Assembly: GCF_002160825.1 (NCBI RefSeq)
Contig: NZ_NFLI01000001.1
Location: 62,001 to 126,000 of the forward strand
DNA length: 64,000 nt
Reading direction: 5' to 3'
Source: Lachnoclostridium sp. An131
GTDB lineage: Bacteria; Bacillota; Clostridia; Lachnospirales; Lachnospiraceae
Part shown: in pieces, positions 33,609-41,057 of the stretch
Numbering within the stretch: position 1 is the first letter of the stretch
Layout of the letters: each line of letters starts with the position of its first letter
Notes under the pieces: model-generated
What the model saw: the letters and a program-made list of their open reading frames with translations, nothing else
What the model was told of the DNA's origin: nothing
The model's database searches: none
Translations under genes and position numbers: made by a program

Positions 33609-34574
33609 ATGGAGATAATACTGAAGAATATTACAAAAGCATTTGGAGAAAAGACAGTGATCACGCCCACGAGCCTGACGGTGGAAAGCGGAAGCTTTAC
33701 GACCCTTCTTGGCCCTTCGGGCTGCGGCAAGACCACACTGCTGCGCATGATTGCCGGCCTGGAAAATCCGGACACAGGAGAAATCTGGCTGGATGATCAG
33801 TGTGTATTCTCTGCGGAAAAGAAAATCAACGTTCCTCCGGAAAAGCGGAATCTGGGCTTTGTGTTTCAGGACTTCGCCCTGTGGCCCCATATGACGGTGT
33901 TCGAGAATGTGGCCTTCGGCCTGCGGGCCCGCAAGGATACGGAGGGACTTCAGGAAAGGGTAATGGAAGCGCTTCGGGCGGTACGCCTGGAGGATTACGC
34001 AAAGCGCTATCCCCATCAGCTGTCCGGCGGACAGCAGCAGCGGGTGGCCTTCGCCCGTTCTATCGTGATTCGGTCGGGCTGCATTCTGTTTGATGAGCCG
34101 CTGTCTGCGCTGGACGCGCTCCTTCGGGAGGAGATGCGCCATGAGCTGAAGGATCTGGTATCCAGACTTGGCATCACAGCGGTCTTTGTCACTCATGACC
34201 AGACCGAGGCCATGAGCATGAGCGACCGTATCGCGGTACTCAATGGCGGCGTCATGGAACAGTACGATACGCCGGAGCAGATTTATCATCATCCGGCTAC
34301 GGTCTTTGTCGCCCGGTTTGTGGGAAAATCCAACTGGCTGGATGACGCGGAGTTTTTCCGGCCGGAAGCCATGACACTGGAGGCCCGGGAAGGATACCGG
34401 CACTATGAGCTGCCGGTGGAGAGCATACAGTACCTGGGCGATACCTACGAGCTTACCCTGGGCTATCAGGGAAAGACCTGGATGCTTCACTGCAGCCGGA
34501 GAACAGCTCCCGGCGAGAAGCTTTCCGTTTACATAAATCCAGAACAAATCATTTCATGTGGGAAGGAGAACTAA
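33609..34574 (+). CDS. ABC transporter ATPase, ferric-iron/spermidine type (FbpC-like)
   Basis: A 321-residue import ATPase. Walker A is LGPSGCGKTT near residue 35-43, Q-loop FVFQDFALWPHMTV, signature LSGGQQQRVAFARS, Walker B CILFDEPLSALDA and the switch His in VFVTHDQTEAMSM. About 80 C-terminal residues form a TOBE-like regulatory domain. It is the first gene of an ATPase, binding lipoprotein, fused permease operon, the typical FbpABC arrangement for Fe3+. The next gene begins 4 bp after the stop. Substrate assignment depends on the binding protein and could also be a phosphonate or other anion. Confidence 0.9.
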   Translation: MEIILKNITKAFGEKTVITPTSLTVESGSFTTLLGPSGCGKTTLLRMIAGLENPDTGEIWLDDQCVFSAEKKINVPPEKRNLGFVFQDFALWPHMTVFENVAFGLRARKDTEGLQERVMEALRAVRLEDYAKRYPHQLSGGQQQRVAFARSIVIRSGCILFDEPLSALDALLREEMRHELKDLVSRLGITAVFVTHDQTEAMSMSDRIAVLNGGVMEQYDTPEQIYHHPATVFVARFVGKSNWLDDAEFFRPEAMTLEAREGYRHYELPVESIQYLGDTYELTLGYQGKTWMLHCSRRTAPGEKLSVYINPEQIISCGKEN

Positions 34575-34578
34575 GAAA

Positions 34579-35673
34579 ATGAAAAGACGTGTTTTTGCTT
34601 TACTGCTTGCAGGCTGCCTCTGCCTTGGACTTGCTGCCTGCGGACAGAGTACACAGGAGGACAGCGCTGCAGCTGACACAGAGGCCGCAGCGGAGACAGA
34701 GACAGAAGATGCAGCCGCAGCTGCTGACACAGAGGAGGCTGCCGGGGAAGAAACCGCAGAGACTGCAGGTTCCGGAAAAGTCACCGTGTATATGCCGAGC
34801 CCCGCAGGACTGGCTGACAAGCTGGCTGCCGCCTTTACGGAGCAGACCGGCATCGAAGTAGAGCAGTTCCAGGGAACGACAGGAGAGATCCTGGCCCGTC
34901 TGGAGACAGAGCAGGCAAATCCGGTTGCCGATGTGGTGATTCTGGCTTCCTGGTCTGACGGTCTTTCCATGAAAGAAGACGGACAGATTATGAGCTATAC
35001 GCCGGCCAATGCCGACCTGGTAAATGAAGGCTGGATTGACGAGGACAGCATGCTGTTTGGCTACAGCGCTTCGGCAGTCGGCGTGATTTACAATACAACC
35101 ATTTATCCGGAGCTTTCCGCTGACTGGCCGGAGCTGGCCGGAGCTGATTATACGGACGATATCGCAATTCCGGACCCGGAGAAATCCGGCGCCTGCAAGG
35201 ACTTTCTGGCTGGTCTGGTGACAGGTCTTGACAACGGAGAAGAGATCATGCAGTCCTGGGCTGACAACGGCCTGACCGTTCCGGGCGCGAACTCTGCCGC
35301 TCTGGAATCTGTGACCACCGGTGAAAAGGGCATTCTGATTGCCGGTGTGGACTACAACGCATATTCTTCCATCGCAGACGGCGAGCCGCTGAACATTTAC
35401 TATCCGGCCAGCGGTACGGTGGTGAATCCACGTCCGGCCATGATTATGAATACGGCGCCCAACGTGGACAATGCGAAAGCCTTTATCGATTTCCTGTTCA
35501 GCGACGAGGCGCAGCAGATGGTAGCTGAGGCATATCTGCTTCCGGGACGTAGCGACATTCAGTGCGAGGGACGCACCAATCTGGCAGAGATTCCTCAGAT
35601 TCCGACAGACTGGAATGCTATGATGGATGTGGCGGATGATACGGCGGCCAGACTGAACGAGATTTGCCAGTAA
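34579..35673 (+). CDS. ABC transporter substrate-binding lipoprotein (FbpA-like)
   Basis: A 364-residue lipoprotein. The signal peptide ends in LGLAAC with lipid-modified Cys21, then an acidic Ala/Glu/Thr linker to about residue 68. The mature domain resembles type-2 periplasmic binding proteins for Fe3+ or similar: VTVYMPSPAGLADKLAAAF, VADVVILASWSD, AVGVIYNTTIYPE, IPDPEKSGACKDFLAGLV. The tyrosine pair of classical iron-binding FbpA is not obvious, so the ligand is uncertain. The start is the ATG at 34579 after GGAAGGAGAA, not the upstream ATG. It lies between the ATPase and permease genes. Confidence 0.87.
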   Translation: MKRRVFALLLAGCLCLGLAACGQSTQEDSAAADTEAAAETETEDAAAAADTEEAAGEETAETAGSGKVTVYMPSPAGLADKLAAAFTEQTGIEVEQFQGTTGEILARLETEQANPVADVVILASWSDGLSMKEDGQIMSYTPANADLVNEGWIDEDSMLFGYSASAVGVIYNTTIYPELSADWPELAGADYTDDIAIPDPEKSGACKDFLAGLVTGLDNGEEIMQSWADNGLTVPGANSAALESVTTGEKGILIAGVDYNAYSSIADGEPLNIYYPASGTVVNPRPAMIMNTAPNVDNAKAFIDFLFSDEAQQMVAEAYLLPGRSDIQCEGRTNLAEIPQIPTDWNAMMDVADDTAARLNEICQ

Positions 35674-35691
35674 GGGCTGACCGGAGGAATT

Positions 35692-37353
35692 ATGAGACAA
35701 TCAGCGACCTGGAAAAACAAAGGTATTTTATGGATACTTCTTGTGATTCTGGCGGGTCTGATCGTCTGTCCCCTGATTATGGTATTTGCCGAGGCGGTTA
35801 TCATTGATGGCCGCCTCGATTTGCATCAGGCATGGTCTATCATAGCGGACAGCGAAAACCTTCAGACCATCTGGAATTCACTTCTGCTGGGCGTGTGCGT
35901 GGTTCTGTGTTCCACGGTGTTTGCGGCGCCTACGGCCTATCTGCTTGCCCGCACCCAGCTTGCCCGGCATAAATGGCTGGACATAGTGTTTATGGTGCCC
36001 TTTATGACGCCGCCCTATATCGCGTCCATGGGCTGGATTCTGTTCATGCAGAAACGGGGGCTGTTTCAGCAGCTCTTTCCGTTTACAGGCTCCTTCTCGG
36101 AGGGCTTTTTCTCCTTCGGCGGCCTGGTGCTTGTCATGAGCCTGCATGTGTTCCCGTTTATGATGACGATTCTGAAGAACGCGATTCTCAACATTCCGGC
36201 CAGCCTGGAGGAGGGCGGGGCAGTCTTCGGAGCGGGCTTCGGCCTGCGTCTGCGGAAGATTTTTGCACCGCTTCTGACCGGAAACTTTGCCATCGGAGCG
36301 CTGCTGGTCTTTGTGAAGACGCTTTCCGAGTACGGCACTCCTTACACGCTGGGACGCCGCATCGGCTTCTACGTCTTTACGACGGACATTCACCGCTATT
36401 CCACCACGGCGCCGGTGGATTTCGGACGCTCGGCCAGCCTGTCGTCCGTTCTGATCTGTATCTGTATGGCGCTCTGGCTGCTTCAGAACTATATTACGAA
36501 CCGGAACAGTTACCGGCTGGTAAGCGGCAAGGGCAGCCGCCCGGCCCGCACCACGCTTTCCGGAGCAGGTCTTGCAGCAGCCTGGATATGGGTGGTTCTG
36601 GTGATTCTTGTGGCGATTGGCATCCCCTATTTTTCCATTATTGCCACTTCTCTGATTAAGCTGCGTGGCTATGGCCTGGCAGCAGGGAATTTTACGCTGG
36701 AGCATTATGTGGAGCTGTTCACCACAAGCCGGAGTCTGGAAGCCATCGGAAACAGCATCTTTCTGGCGGTCTCCTCGGCTACCATCTGTTCGGTGCTCGG
36801 CACGATCGTTGTGTCGGCAGTACGGCGCGGCAAAGGCCTCCTGAAGAAACTGGTGGAGGGCATCAGCCTTCTCCCGGAGATGCTTCCCGGCATCGTGCTG
36901 ATCATCGGTATCATGCTGTTCTGGAACGCCATTTACCAAGTGATTCCCCTCTACAATACCATGGGAATCATGGTGCTGGCCTATGTGGTGCTGTATCTGC
37001 CCTATACGGTTCAGTATGTGACTTCGTCCTTTACGCAGATCAACGACAGCCTGCTTCAGGCGGGCCGCACCTTCGGCGGAAGTCCGTTCTATGTATTCCG
37101 CCGGGTGACCCTGCCCATGATATCAAAGGGCATCCTGACCGGATGGATGATGATCTTTATCATCGCCTTCCGGGAGCTGGTTACGGCGAGCCTGATTGCG
37201 CCTCCCAATGTGTTGGTGGTATCCACCTATATCAACCGGGAATTTGAACAGGGAAGCGTATCCCTGGGCATGGCGATGGCTGTACTCTGCGTGCTGATTA
37301 CGACCACAGCGCTGCTGATTATGAATGCGGTGACGGAAAGAGAAAAGAAATAA
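35692..37353 (+). CDS. Fused ABC transporter permease (FbpB-like)
   Basis: A 553-residue permease with about twelve membrane helices in two homologous halves. Each half has a binding-protein-dependent permease region with an EAA loop: one near ASLEEGGAVFGAGFGLRLRK and one near DSLLQAGRTFGGSPFYVFRR. The fused form is typical of FbpB iron permeases, which serve as a single-chain channel. It completes the ATPase-binding protein-permease operon, 18 bp after the lipoprotein gene, and a very stable terminator ends the operon. Confidence 0.92.
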   Translation: MRQSATWKNKGILWILLVILAGLIVCPLIMVFAEAVIIDGRLDLHQAWSIIADSENLQTIWNSLLLGVCVVLCSTVFAAPTAYLLARTQLARHKWLDIVFMVPFMTPPYIASMGWILFMQKRGLFQQLFPFTGSFSEGFFSFGGLVLVMSLHVFPFMMTILKNAILNIPASLEEGGAVFGAGFGLRLRKIFAPLLTGNFAIGALLVFVKTLSEYGTPYTLGRRIGFYVFTTDIHRYSTTAPVDFGRSASLSSVLICICMALWLLQNYITNRNSYRLVSGKGSRPARTTLSGAGLAAAWIWVVLVILVAIGIPYFSIIATSLIKLRGYGLAAGNFTLEHYVELFTTSRSLEAIGNSIFLAVSSATICSVLGTIVVSAVRRGKGLLKKLVEGISLLPEMLPGIVLIIGIMLFWNAIYQVIPLYNTMGIMVLAYVVLYLPYTVQYVTSSFTQINDSLLQAGRTFGGSPFYVFRRVTLPMISKGILTGWMMIFIIAFRELVTASLIAPPNVLVVSTYINREFEQGSVSLGMAMAVLCVLITTTALLIMNAVTEREKK

Positions 37354-37370
37354 GACATCGGAAAACAGGA

Positions 37371-37430
37371 AACCGGAGACCGTGAAAATCACCCCTCTGA
37401 ATGATTTTCACGGTCTCCGGTTTTCATTTT
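37371..37430 (+). terminator. Very long terminator after the ABC operon
   Basis: A perfect 21-bp stem, 37371-37391 with 37402-37422, arms beginning AACCGGAGACC, 10-base loop, followed by TTCATTTT. Longer than most intrinsic terminators. Confidence 0.85.
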
Positions 37431-37521
37431 CCATTCTCGTTTTCGTTGGTGTACAGGGACAATCCATCTCAGCTCTGTTAAATTTGCCTGCTCTTTGCCG
37501 GTCCGGCCTTACAGCACTGGT

Positions 37522-37605
37522 TTATGCGGTTAAAAGCAGAACGAAGTAAAACAGCACAATGACAGCTGCGATAATTCCAAGCAGCATAAGAAGTTTCTGC
37601 TTCAT
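37522..37605 (-). CDS. 27-residue single-helix membrane peptide
   Basis: An ATG at 37605 (minus strand) opens MKQKLLMLLGIIAAVIVLFY and ends in VLLLTA, 27 residues: a short basic N-terminus and one membrane helix. A strong GGGAGGAATCTTTT ribosome site precedes it. Nothing else on either strand of this 600-bp stretch has comparable signals. It could be a small regulatory membrane peptide or the toxin of a type I system; no antisense RNA gene was identified. I do not recognise a family. Confidence 0.5.
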   Translation of the reverse strand: MKQKLLMLLGIIAAVIVLFYFVLLLTA

Positions 37606-37969
37606 AAAAGATTCCTCCCGGTTTTATTTGTCTGTAAACTTAATTTGATATTGGTTCAAATCGTAGACGTTGGCAAAAAAGCCTTTTAAGATCGTCTCTG
37701 CGTTTTACGAGGCGCAGCTTCTGTTCTTTTCTGGTGGTTCGAAAAGCCGGATGCTGTATCAAAACAGGGGTGGAACCGCAGGGTATAACAGAAATTTTTT
37801 TCAGGTGTTTTCGTGATACAGGAACACATGATTTGATTCGAGATGCGAAAGAGAAGCTGTAAAATGACTTTGAAGGATAATCTCCTTGTGGTAGAATGAT
37901 TTTGTATTCAGAAAGATTTCTGGAAGACGATAATGGAAATGGTTATTAAATAATACAGGGGGTTCTGCT

Positions 37970-39238
37970 TTGGACAGAAAAAAATTTATAAAAATTCTGC
38001 TCGCTGTAAATGCAGTGCTTCTGTGCGGCATTTTTATTCTGATTGCAGGCGTGTTCCGGGATATTCCGGAGAATGTGACAGAGTCAGTGGAACATGTACT
38101 GGACCGGGACGTGGAGCTTACAGACCGGGAAAATGGGCTCTACACCTATCAAACGGCGGTGTCTGTCCCTATAGAAGGAACAATCAGCTTTCAGGCCAGG
38201 GATGACGAGGGCATCCGGACCAACTATGCACAGCAGGCATTCCGCTATATTGCGGATGCCTATTTTCAGGAGGGAGAGATTAGCTGGGAAGAGACAGAGG
38301 CCTGGGGACTTCCGGCCTGGAGGCTTGCAGTGAATTATCCGGTGCAGGAAGGGCAGAGCATGATGGATTTCTGCGGGTATATGGGGGAATTTGCGGAGCT
38401 CTGCATGAAAAGCGACGCCTTTATGCGAAATGGGCATATGGTAAATCCTTTTCCGGCAGTCAGCATTCAGCCTGTGAACGGCCGCAGAGTGTTGGAATTT
38501 TCTTATAATTCCTACGGCTATCCCGGCTACACGCAGGAGGACTTTGAGCAGGAGCTGTATATTTTTCTGAATGCAAGCCTGGCGGACGGATCTGGGGAGG
38601 AAACCGGCGTCCAAGGGCAGGAGGCTCCTTTGAGCGGCGGACAGGCGGAAGAAGCAGCATCAGGAATGGAAGGGGAACATTCGGACAGGCAGGAGGAGAG
38701 AGGAAGCTATGTAGGAGAAAATCTGGATCGTTATCTGGGGATGGAGGCGGACGCGGTTCTGAAGCTGGAGAACGGGCGGGAGTACCGGTTGATCGCTACG
38801 GATTACACAATGGGCAGCAACTACTATATCCTGCTTGGCGTCGAAGCCGGCGGGACAGACTGCTTTCTGTTCAATCCGGATCCCTTCAATCAGGGTGGCG
38901 GGCAGGCAGAGTGGATCTGGTTCCTGGATGACACGACAGGCTTTATCTGCAAGAGCGGCAGGGGTCGGGAGACGGGACAGCTGTACCGTACAGAAGACGG
39001 AGGAGAGTCCTTTGAGAACGTTTCCTGGCCGGAGATAGAAAGGCCTCTGGAGGACGGAAGCCCCTATGCGCCTTACAAGCTTCCGGAAGCAATCTATGAG
39101 GAGGACGGAAAACTGTACCTGATTGTAAATCAGGGCTCCATGAAGAGCTTCCACAATCAGGAAGGAATTTATCCCAGGGCGGTATTTGTCTCGGAAGATC
39201 AGGGAGAAAGCTGGGAGCTTGCGGAAGAGATCGAGTGA
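37970..39238 (+). CDS. Exported protein with BNR-like repeats, unknown function
   Basis: A 422-residue protein starting at a TTG after CAGGGGGTTCTGCT. The N-terminus KKFIKILLAVNAVLLCGIF is one uncleaved membrane segment; the rest is outside. Residues about 215-250 are a Gly/Glu-rich linker. The C-terminal part has two Asp-box-like phrases, YRTEDGGESFENV and SEDQGESWEL, as in BNR/sialidase-type beta-propeller blades, though too few for a full propeller to be seen. No catalytic motif is recognised. It is a single gene between a terminator and a convergent reductase gene. Confidence 0.6.
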   Translation: MDRKKFIKILLAVNAVLLCGIFILIAGVFRDIPENVTESVEHVLDRDVELTDRENGLYTYQTAVSVPIEGTISFQARDDEGIRTNYAQQAFRYIADAYFQEGEISWEETEAWGLPAWRLAVNYPVQEGQSMMDFCGYMGEFAELCMKSDAFMRNGHMVNPFPAVSIQPVNGRRVLEFSYNSYGYPGYTQEDFEQELYIFLNASLADGSGEETGVQGQEAPLSGGQAEEAASGMEGEHSDRQEERGSYVGENLDRYLGMEADAVLKLENGREYRLIATDYTMGSNYYILLGVEAGGTDCFLFNPDPFNQGGGQAEWIWFLDDTTGFICKSGRGRETGQLYRTEDGGESFENVSWPEIERPLEDGSPYAPYKLPEAIYEEDGKLYLIVNQGSMKSFHNQEGIYPRAVFVSEDQGESWELAEEIE

Positions 39239-39255
39239 TTCCCATCCCGTTTCTT

Positions 39256-39789
39256 TTATTTCCGCCTTTCATAAATCAAGTCTGTAATACCGTTATAGCT
39301 CTGTGTTTTTATAAGCTGCAGCTTCCGCTCTGCGGCCAGCTCCCCAAAAAGACGGATTCCGCTGCCAAGCAGCGTCGGGATGACAGAAATATGCCAGCGA
39401 TCGATCAGATCTTCTTTCATGAGCTGCTGAATGATGTCTGCCCCTCCGCAGATCCAGATACCATCCCCTTCTTCCTTCTTGAGACTCCTTACGAGAGCAC
39501 ACGGATTTTCAGCAGTGAATACGATAGCTTCGGTGGAGGGAATTTCCCGGTGTGTAATGACATAGCTTTTCTGCTCCGGATATACCCACTCATCCGGAGA
39601 AAGCTCCGTGACTACCTGGTGATAGGTGTTCCATCCCATAATTACCGTATCGATACCGCTGATGAATTCGGAATAGGAGCCAAAATTGTCTCCGTTTTCT
39701 TCCTGGCCGTTCAGCCAGTTGACATCCCCGTTTCTGTCTGCGATATAACCGTCCAGGCTGACAGCGATAAATAAAGTGACTTTCCGCAT
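39256..39789 (-). CDS. Dihydrofolate reductase-family (RibD C-terminal-like) protein
   Basis: A 177-residue protein of the DHFR/RibD_C family: MRKVTLFIAVSLDGYIAD with DGDVNWL-type start (here NGDVNWLNG), VIMGWNTYHQVV, SYVITHRE, GDGIWICGGADIIQQLM and IPTLLGSGIRLF. These bind NADPH and reduce a pteridine or riboflavin precursor, but the exact substrate of this subgroup is not known. Complete and in the usual length range. It converges on the BNR-like gene with 17 bp between stops, and stands alone. Confidence 0.88.
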   Translation of the reverse strand: MRKVTLFIAVSLDGYIADRNGDVNWLNGQEENGDNFGSYSEFISGIDTVIMGWNTYHQVVTELSPDEWVYPEQKSYVITHREIPSTEAIVFTAENPCALVRSLKKEEGDGIWICGGADIIQQLMKEDLIDRWHISVIPTLLGSGIRLFGELAAERKLQLIKTQSYNGITDLIYERRK

Positions 39790-40034
39790 AGCACATTTCC
39801 TCTCTGCAAATACTCATTTCTATCATTTCTCAGGTTCCCCGTCCCTCTGAATCATACAGAAGTATTCGCGGAATCCTGCCTGTTAATTCAGCTGAATTAT
39901 ACTATATACTATGAAGGTGTTTTTATTCAAGGCATTTTAAGGGAAAAGAAGCAGCCTCTCCTTCTGCTGGAAGTCCGCTCCGCAGAGGAAATTTCCTGCC
40001 TCAGGCAGAGTACGGCCCTTGCTGATTTTCTCCC

Positions 40035-40063
40035 TTGCAAAACCGCCAAAACTCCTGTACTAT
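40035..40063 (+). promoter_or_regulatory. Candidate promoter of pth-mfd
   Basis: TTGCAA (40035-40040), 17-bp spacer, TACTAT (40058-40063). Transcription from here would carry the entire repeat region as a leader of nearly 390 bases. Confidence 0.5.
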
Positions 40064-40079
40064 AGAAAAAGACAAAATA

Positions 40080-40122
40080 CCTTCAGACAGCAAAGACACC
40101 TTTATTTTTGCCGTCTGAAGGC
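40080..40122. repeat. Stem-loop at the start of the pth leader
   Basis: CCTTCAGAC near 40080 pairs with GTCTGAAGG near 40113, and GCAAA with TTTGC inside it after a 1x1 mismatch. It lies just downstream of the candidate start of transcription and has no T-run. Confidence 0.6.
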
Positions 40123-40177
40123 TAAAGCTGTGCGCTCCGCCGCCATTTTGAAATCTCAACGAATGGCATATTCAGGA

Positions 40178-40317
40178 GTCAGCCATCCGGTTTCTGATAT
40201 CTCAATGTACGGCCTCTTCGTGGACTCCTGTATGATTACGGCGGACTTTTTGTCCGTCCGGAAGCATACAGGAGTCCACGAAGGGACGGACATGAGATAC
40301 AGAAATCCGGATGGCGT
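40178..40317. repeat. Large inverted repeat upstream of pth
   Basis: Inner arms CTTCGTGGACTCCTGTATG (40216-40234) and its exact complement (40265-40283) enclose a smaller CGGAC-TTTTT-GTCCG hairpin (40242-40256). Outside them, 40178-40206 is an imperfect reverse complement of 40291-40317, both containing CCGGATGGC with a GAGATA-type word. The whole 140 bp can fold as one long hairpin. Confidence 0.85.
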
Positions 40318-40419
40318 CCCCCAATAGGCCACCCATGAGAAAGAGAAATCCGGATGGCGTCCCCCAATAAGCCACCCATGAGAAAGAGAAACCCGGCCGG
40401 CGTCCCTTAACAAGCCACC
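40291..40419. repeat. Three tandem 43-bp repeats upstream of pth
   Basis: Copies begin at 40291, 40334 and 40377, each starting CATGAGA and containing CCGGATGGCGTCCCCCAA in the first two (CCGGCCGGCGTCCCTTAA in the diverged third) and ending GCCACC. The copies are contiguous, with no unique spacers. Confidence 0.9.
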
Positions 40420-40450
40420 CACAAAGTATATAAGAAAAAGGAGCATCCAC

Positions 40451-41056
40451 ATGTACTTGATAGCAGGTCTTGGAAACCCCACAAAGCAATACGAGCACAC
40501 CCGTCATAATATCGGCTTCGACGCCGTCACATATCTGGCGGATCGATATCATATAAGTATGAATACAAAGAAGTTTCAGGGCGTCTGCGGAAGCGGAGTG
40601 ATAGAAGGGCAGAAGGTCCTTCTTTTGATGCCTCAGACCTATATGAACCTGAGCGGGCGCAGCGTCGGGGAGGCGGCCGCCTTCTATAAGCTGGATCCGG
40701 CCTCGGAGGTGATCATCATCTACGATGATATCGCATTGGAGCCGGGCAGTATCCGCGTCCGCAAAAAGGGAAGCGCGGGAGGGCACAACGGAATCAAGGA
40801 TATCATTGCCCATCTGGGAACCCAGGAGTTTCAGCGGATCCGCGTAGGCGTTGGAGAAAAGCCGAAGGAGTATGATCTGGCAGATTATGTGCTGGGGCGG
40901 TTCTCGGCGGAGGATCGGAAGAGGGTCGATGAGGCCTTCGGCCATGCGGCTGACGCCGTGAGCCTGATGGTACAGGGAGAGACAGATGAGGCCATGAACC
41001 GGTACAACCGGAAGCAGAAGCAGGAGCAGAAACAGAAGCCGGAGAAAAAAGAGTAA
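40451..41056 (+). CDS. pth: Peptidyl-tRNA hydrolase
   Basis: A 201-residue Pth that frees tRNA from stalled or dropped-off peptidyl-tRNA. It has YLIAGLGNPTKQYEHTRHNI with the catalytic His of HNIGFD, LLMPQTYMNLSGRSV, IYDDIALEPG and KGSAGGHNGIKDII. The last 15 residues are a Lys/Glu/Gln tail beyond the usual end. AAGGAG precedes the ATG. mfd starts one base after its stop, giving the pth-mfd pair seen in many Firmicutes. The long repeat-rich leader is unusual. Confidence 0.96.
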   Translation: MYLIAGLGNPTKQYEHTRHNIGFDAVTYLADRYHISMNTKKFQGVCGSGVIEGQKVLLLMPQTYMNLSGRSVGEAAAFYKLDPASEVIIIYDDIALEPGSIRVRKKGSAGGHNGIKDIIAHLGTQEFQRIRVGVGEKPKEYDLADYVLGRFSAEDRKRVDEAFGHAADAVSLMVQGETDEAMNRYNRKQKQEQKQKPEKKE

Positions 41057-41057
41057 G

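Larger units (their letters stand above)
39790..40450. other. 660-bp intergenic region upstream of pth
   Basis: No gene with a ribosome site was found. The right two thirds hold a promoter (40035-40063) and a dense run of hairpins and repeats described separately. The left third (39790-40030) is AT-rich near 39890-39920 with nothing I can name. Confidence 0.5.

Noticed and set aside
40291-40419. CRISPR array upstream of pth
   Set aside because: Contiguous 43-bp copies without spacers.
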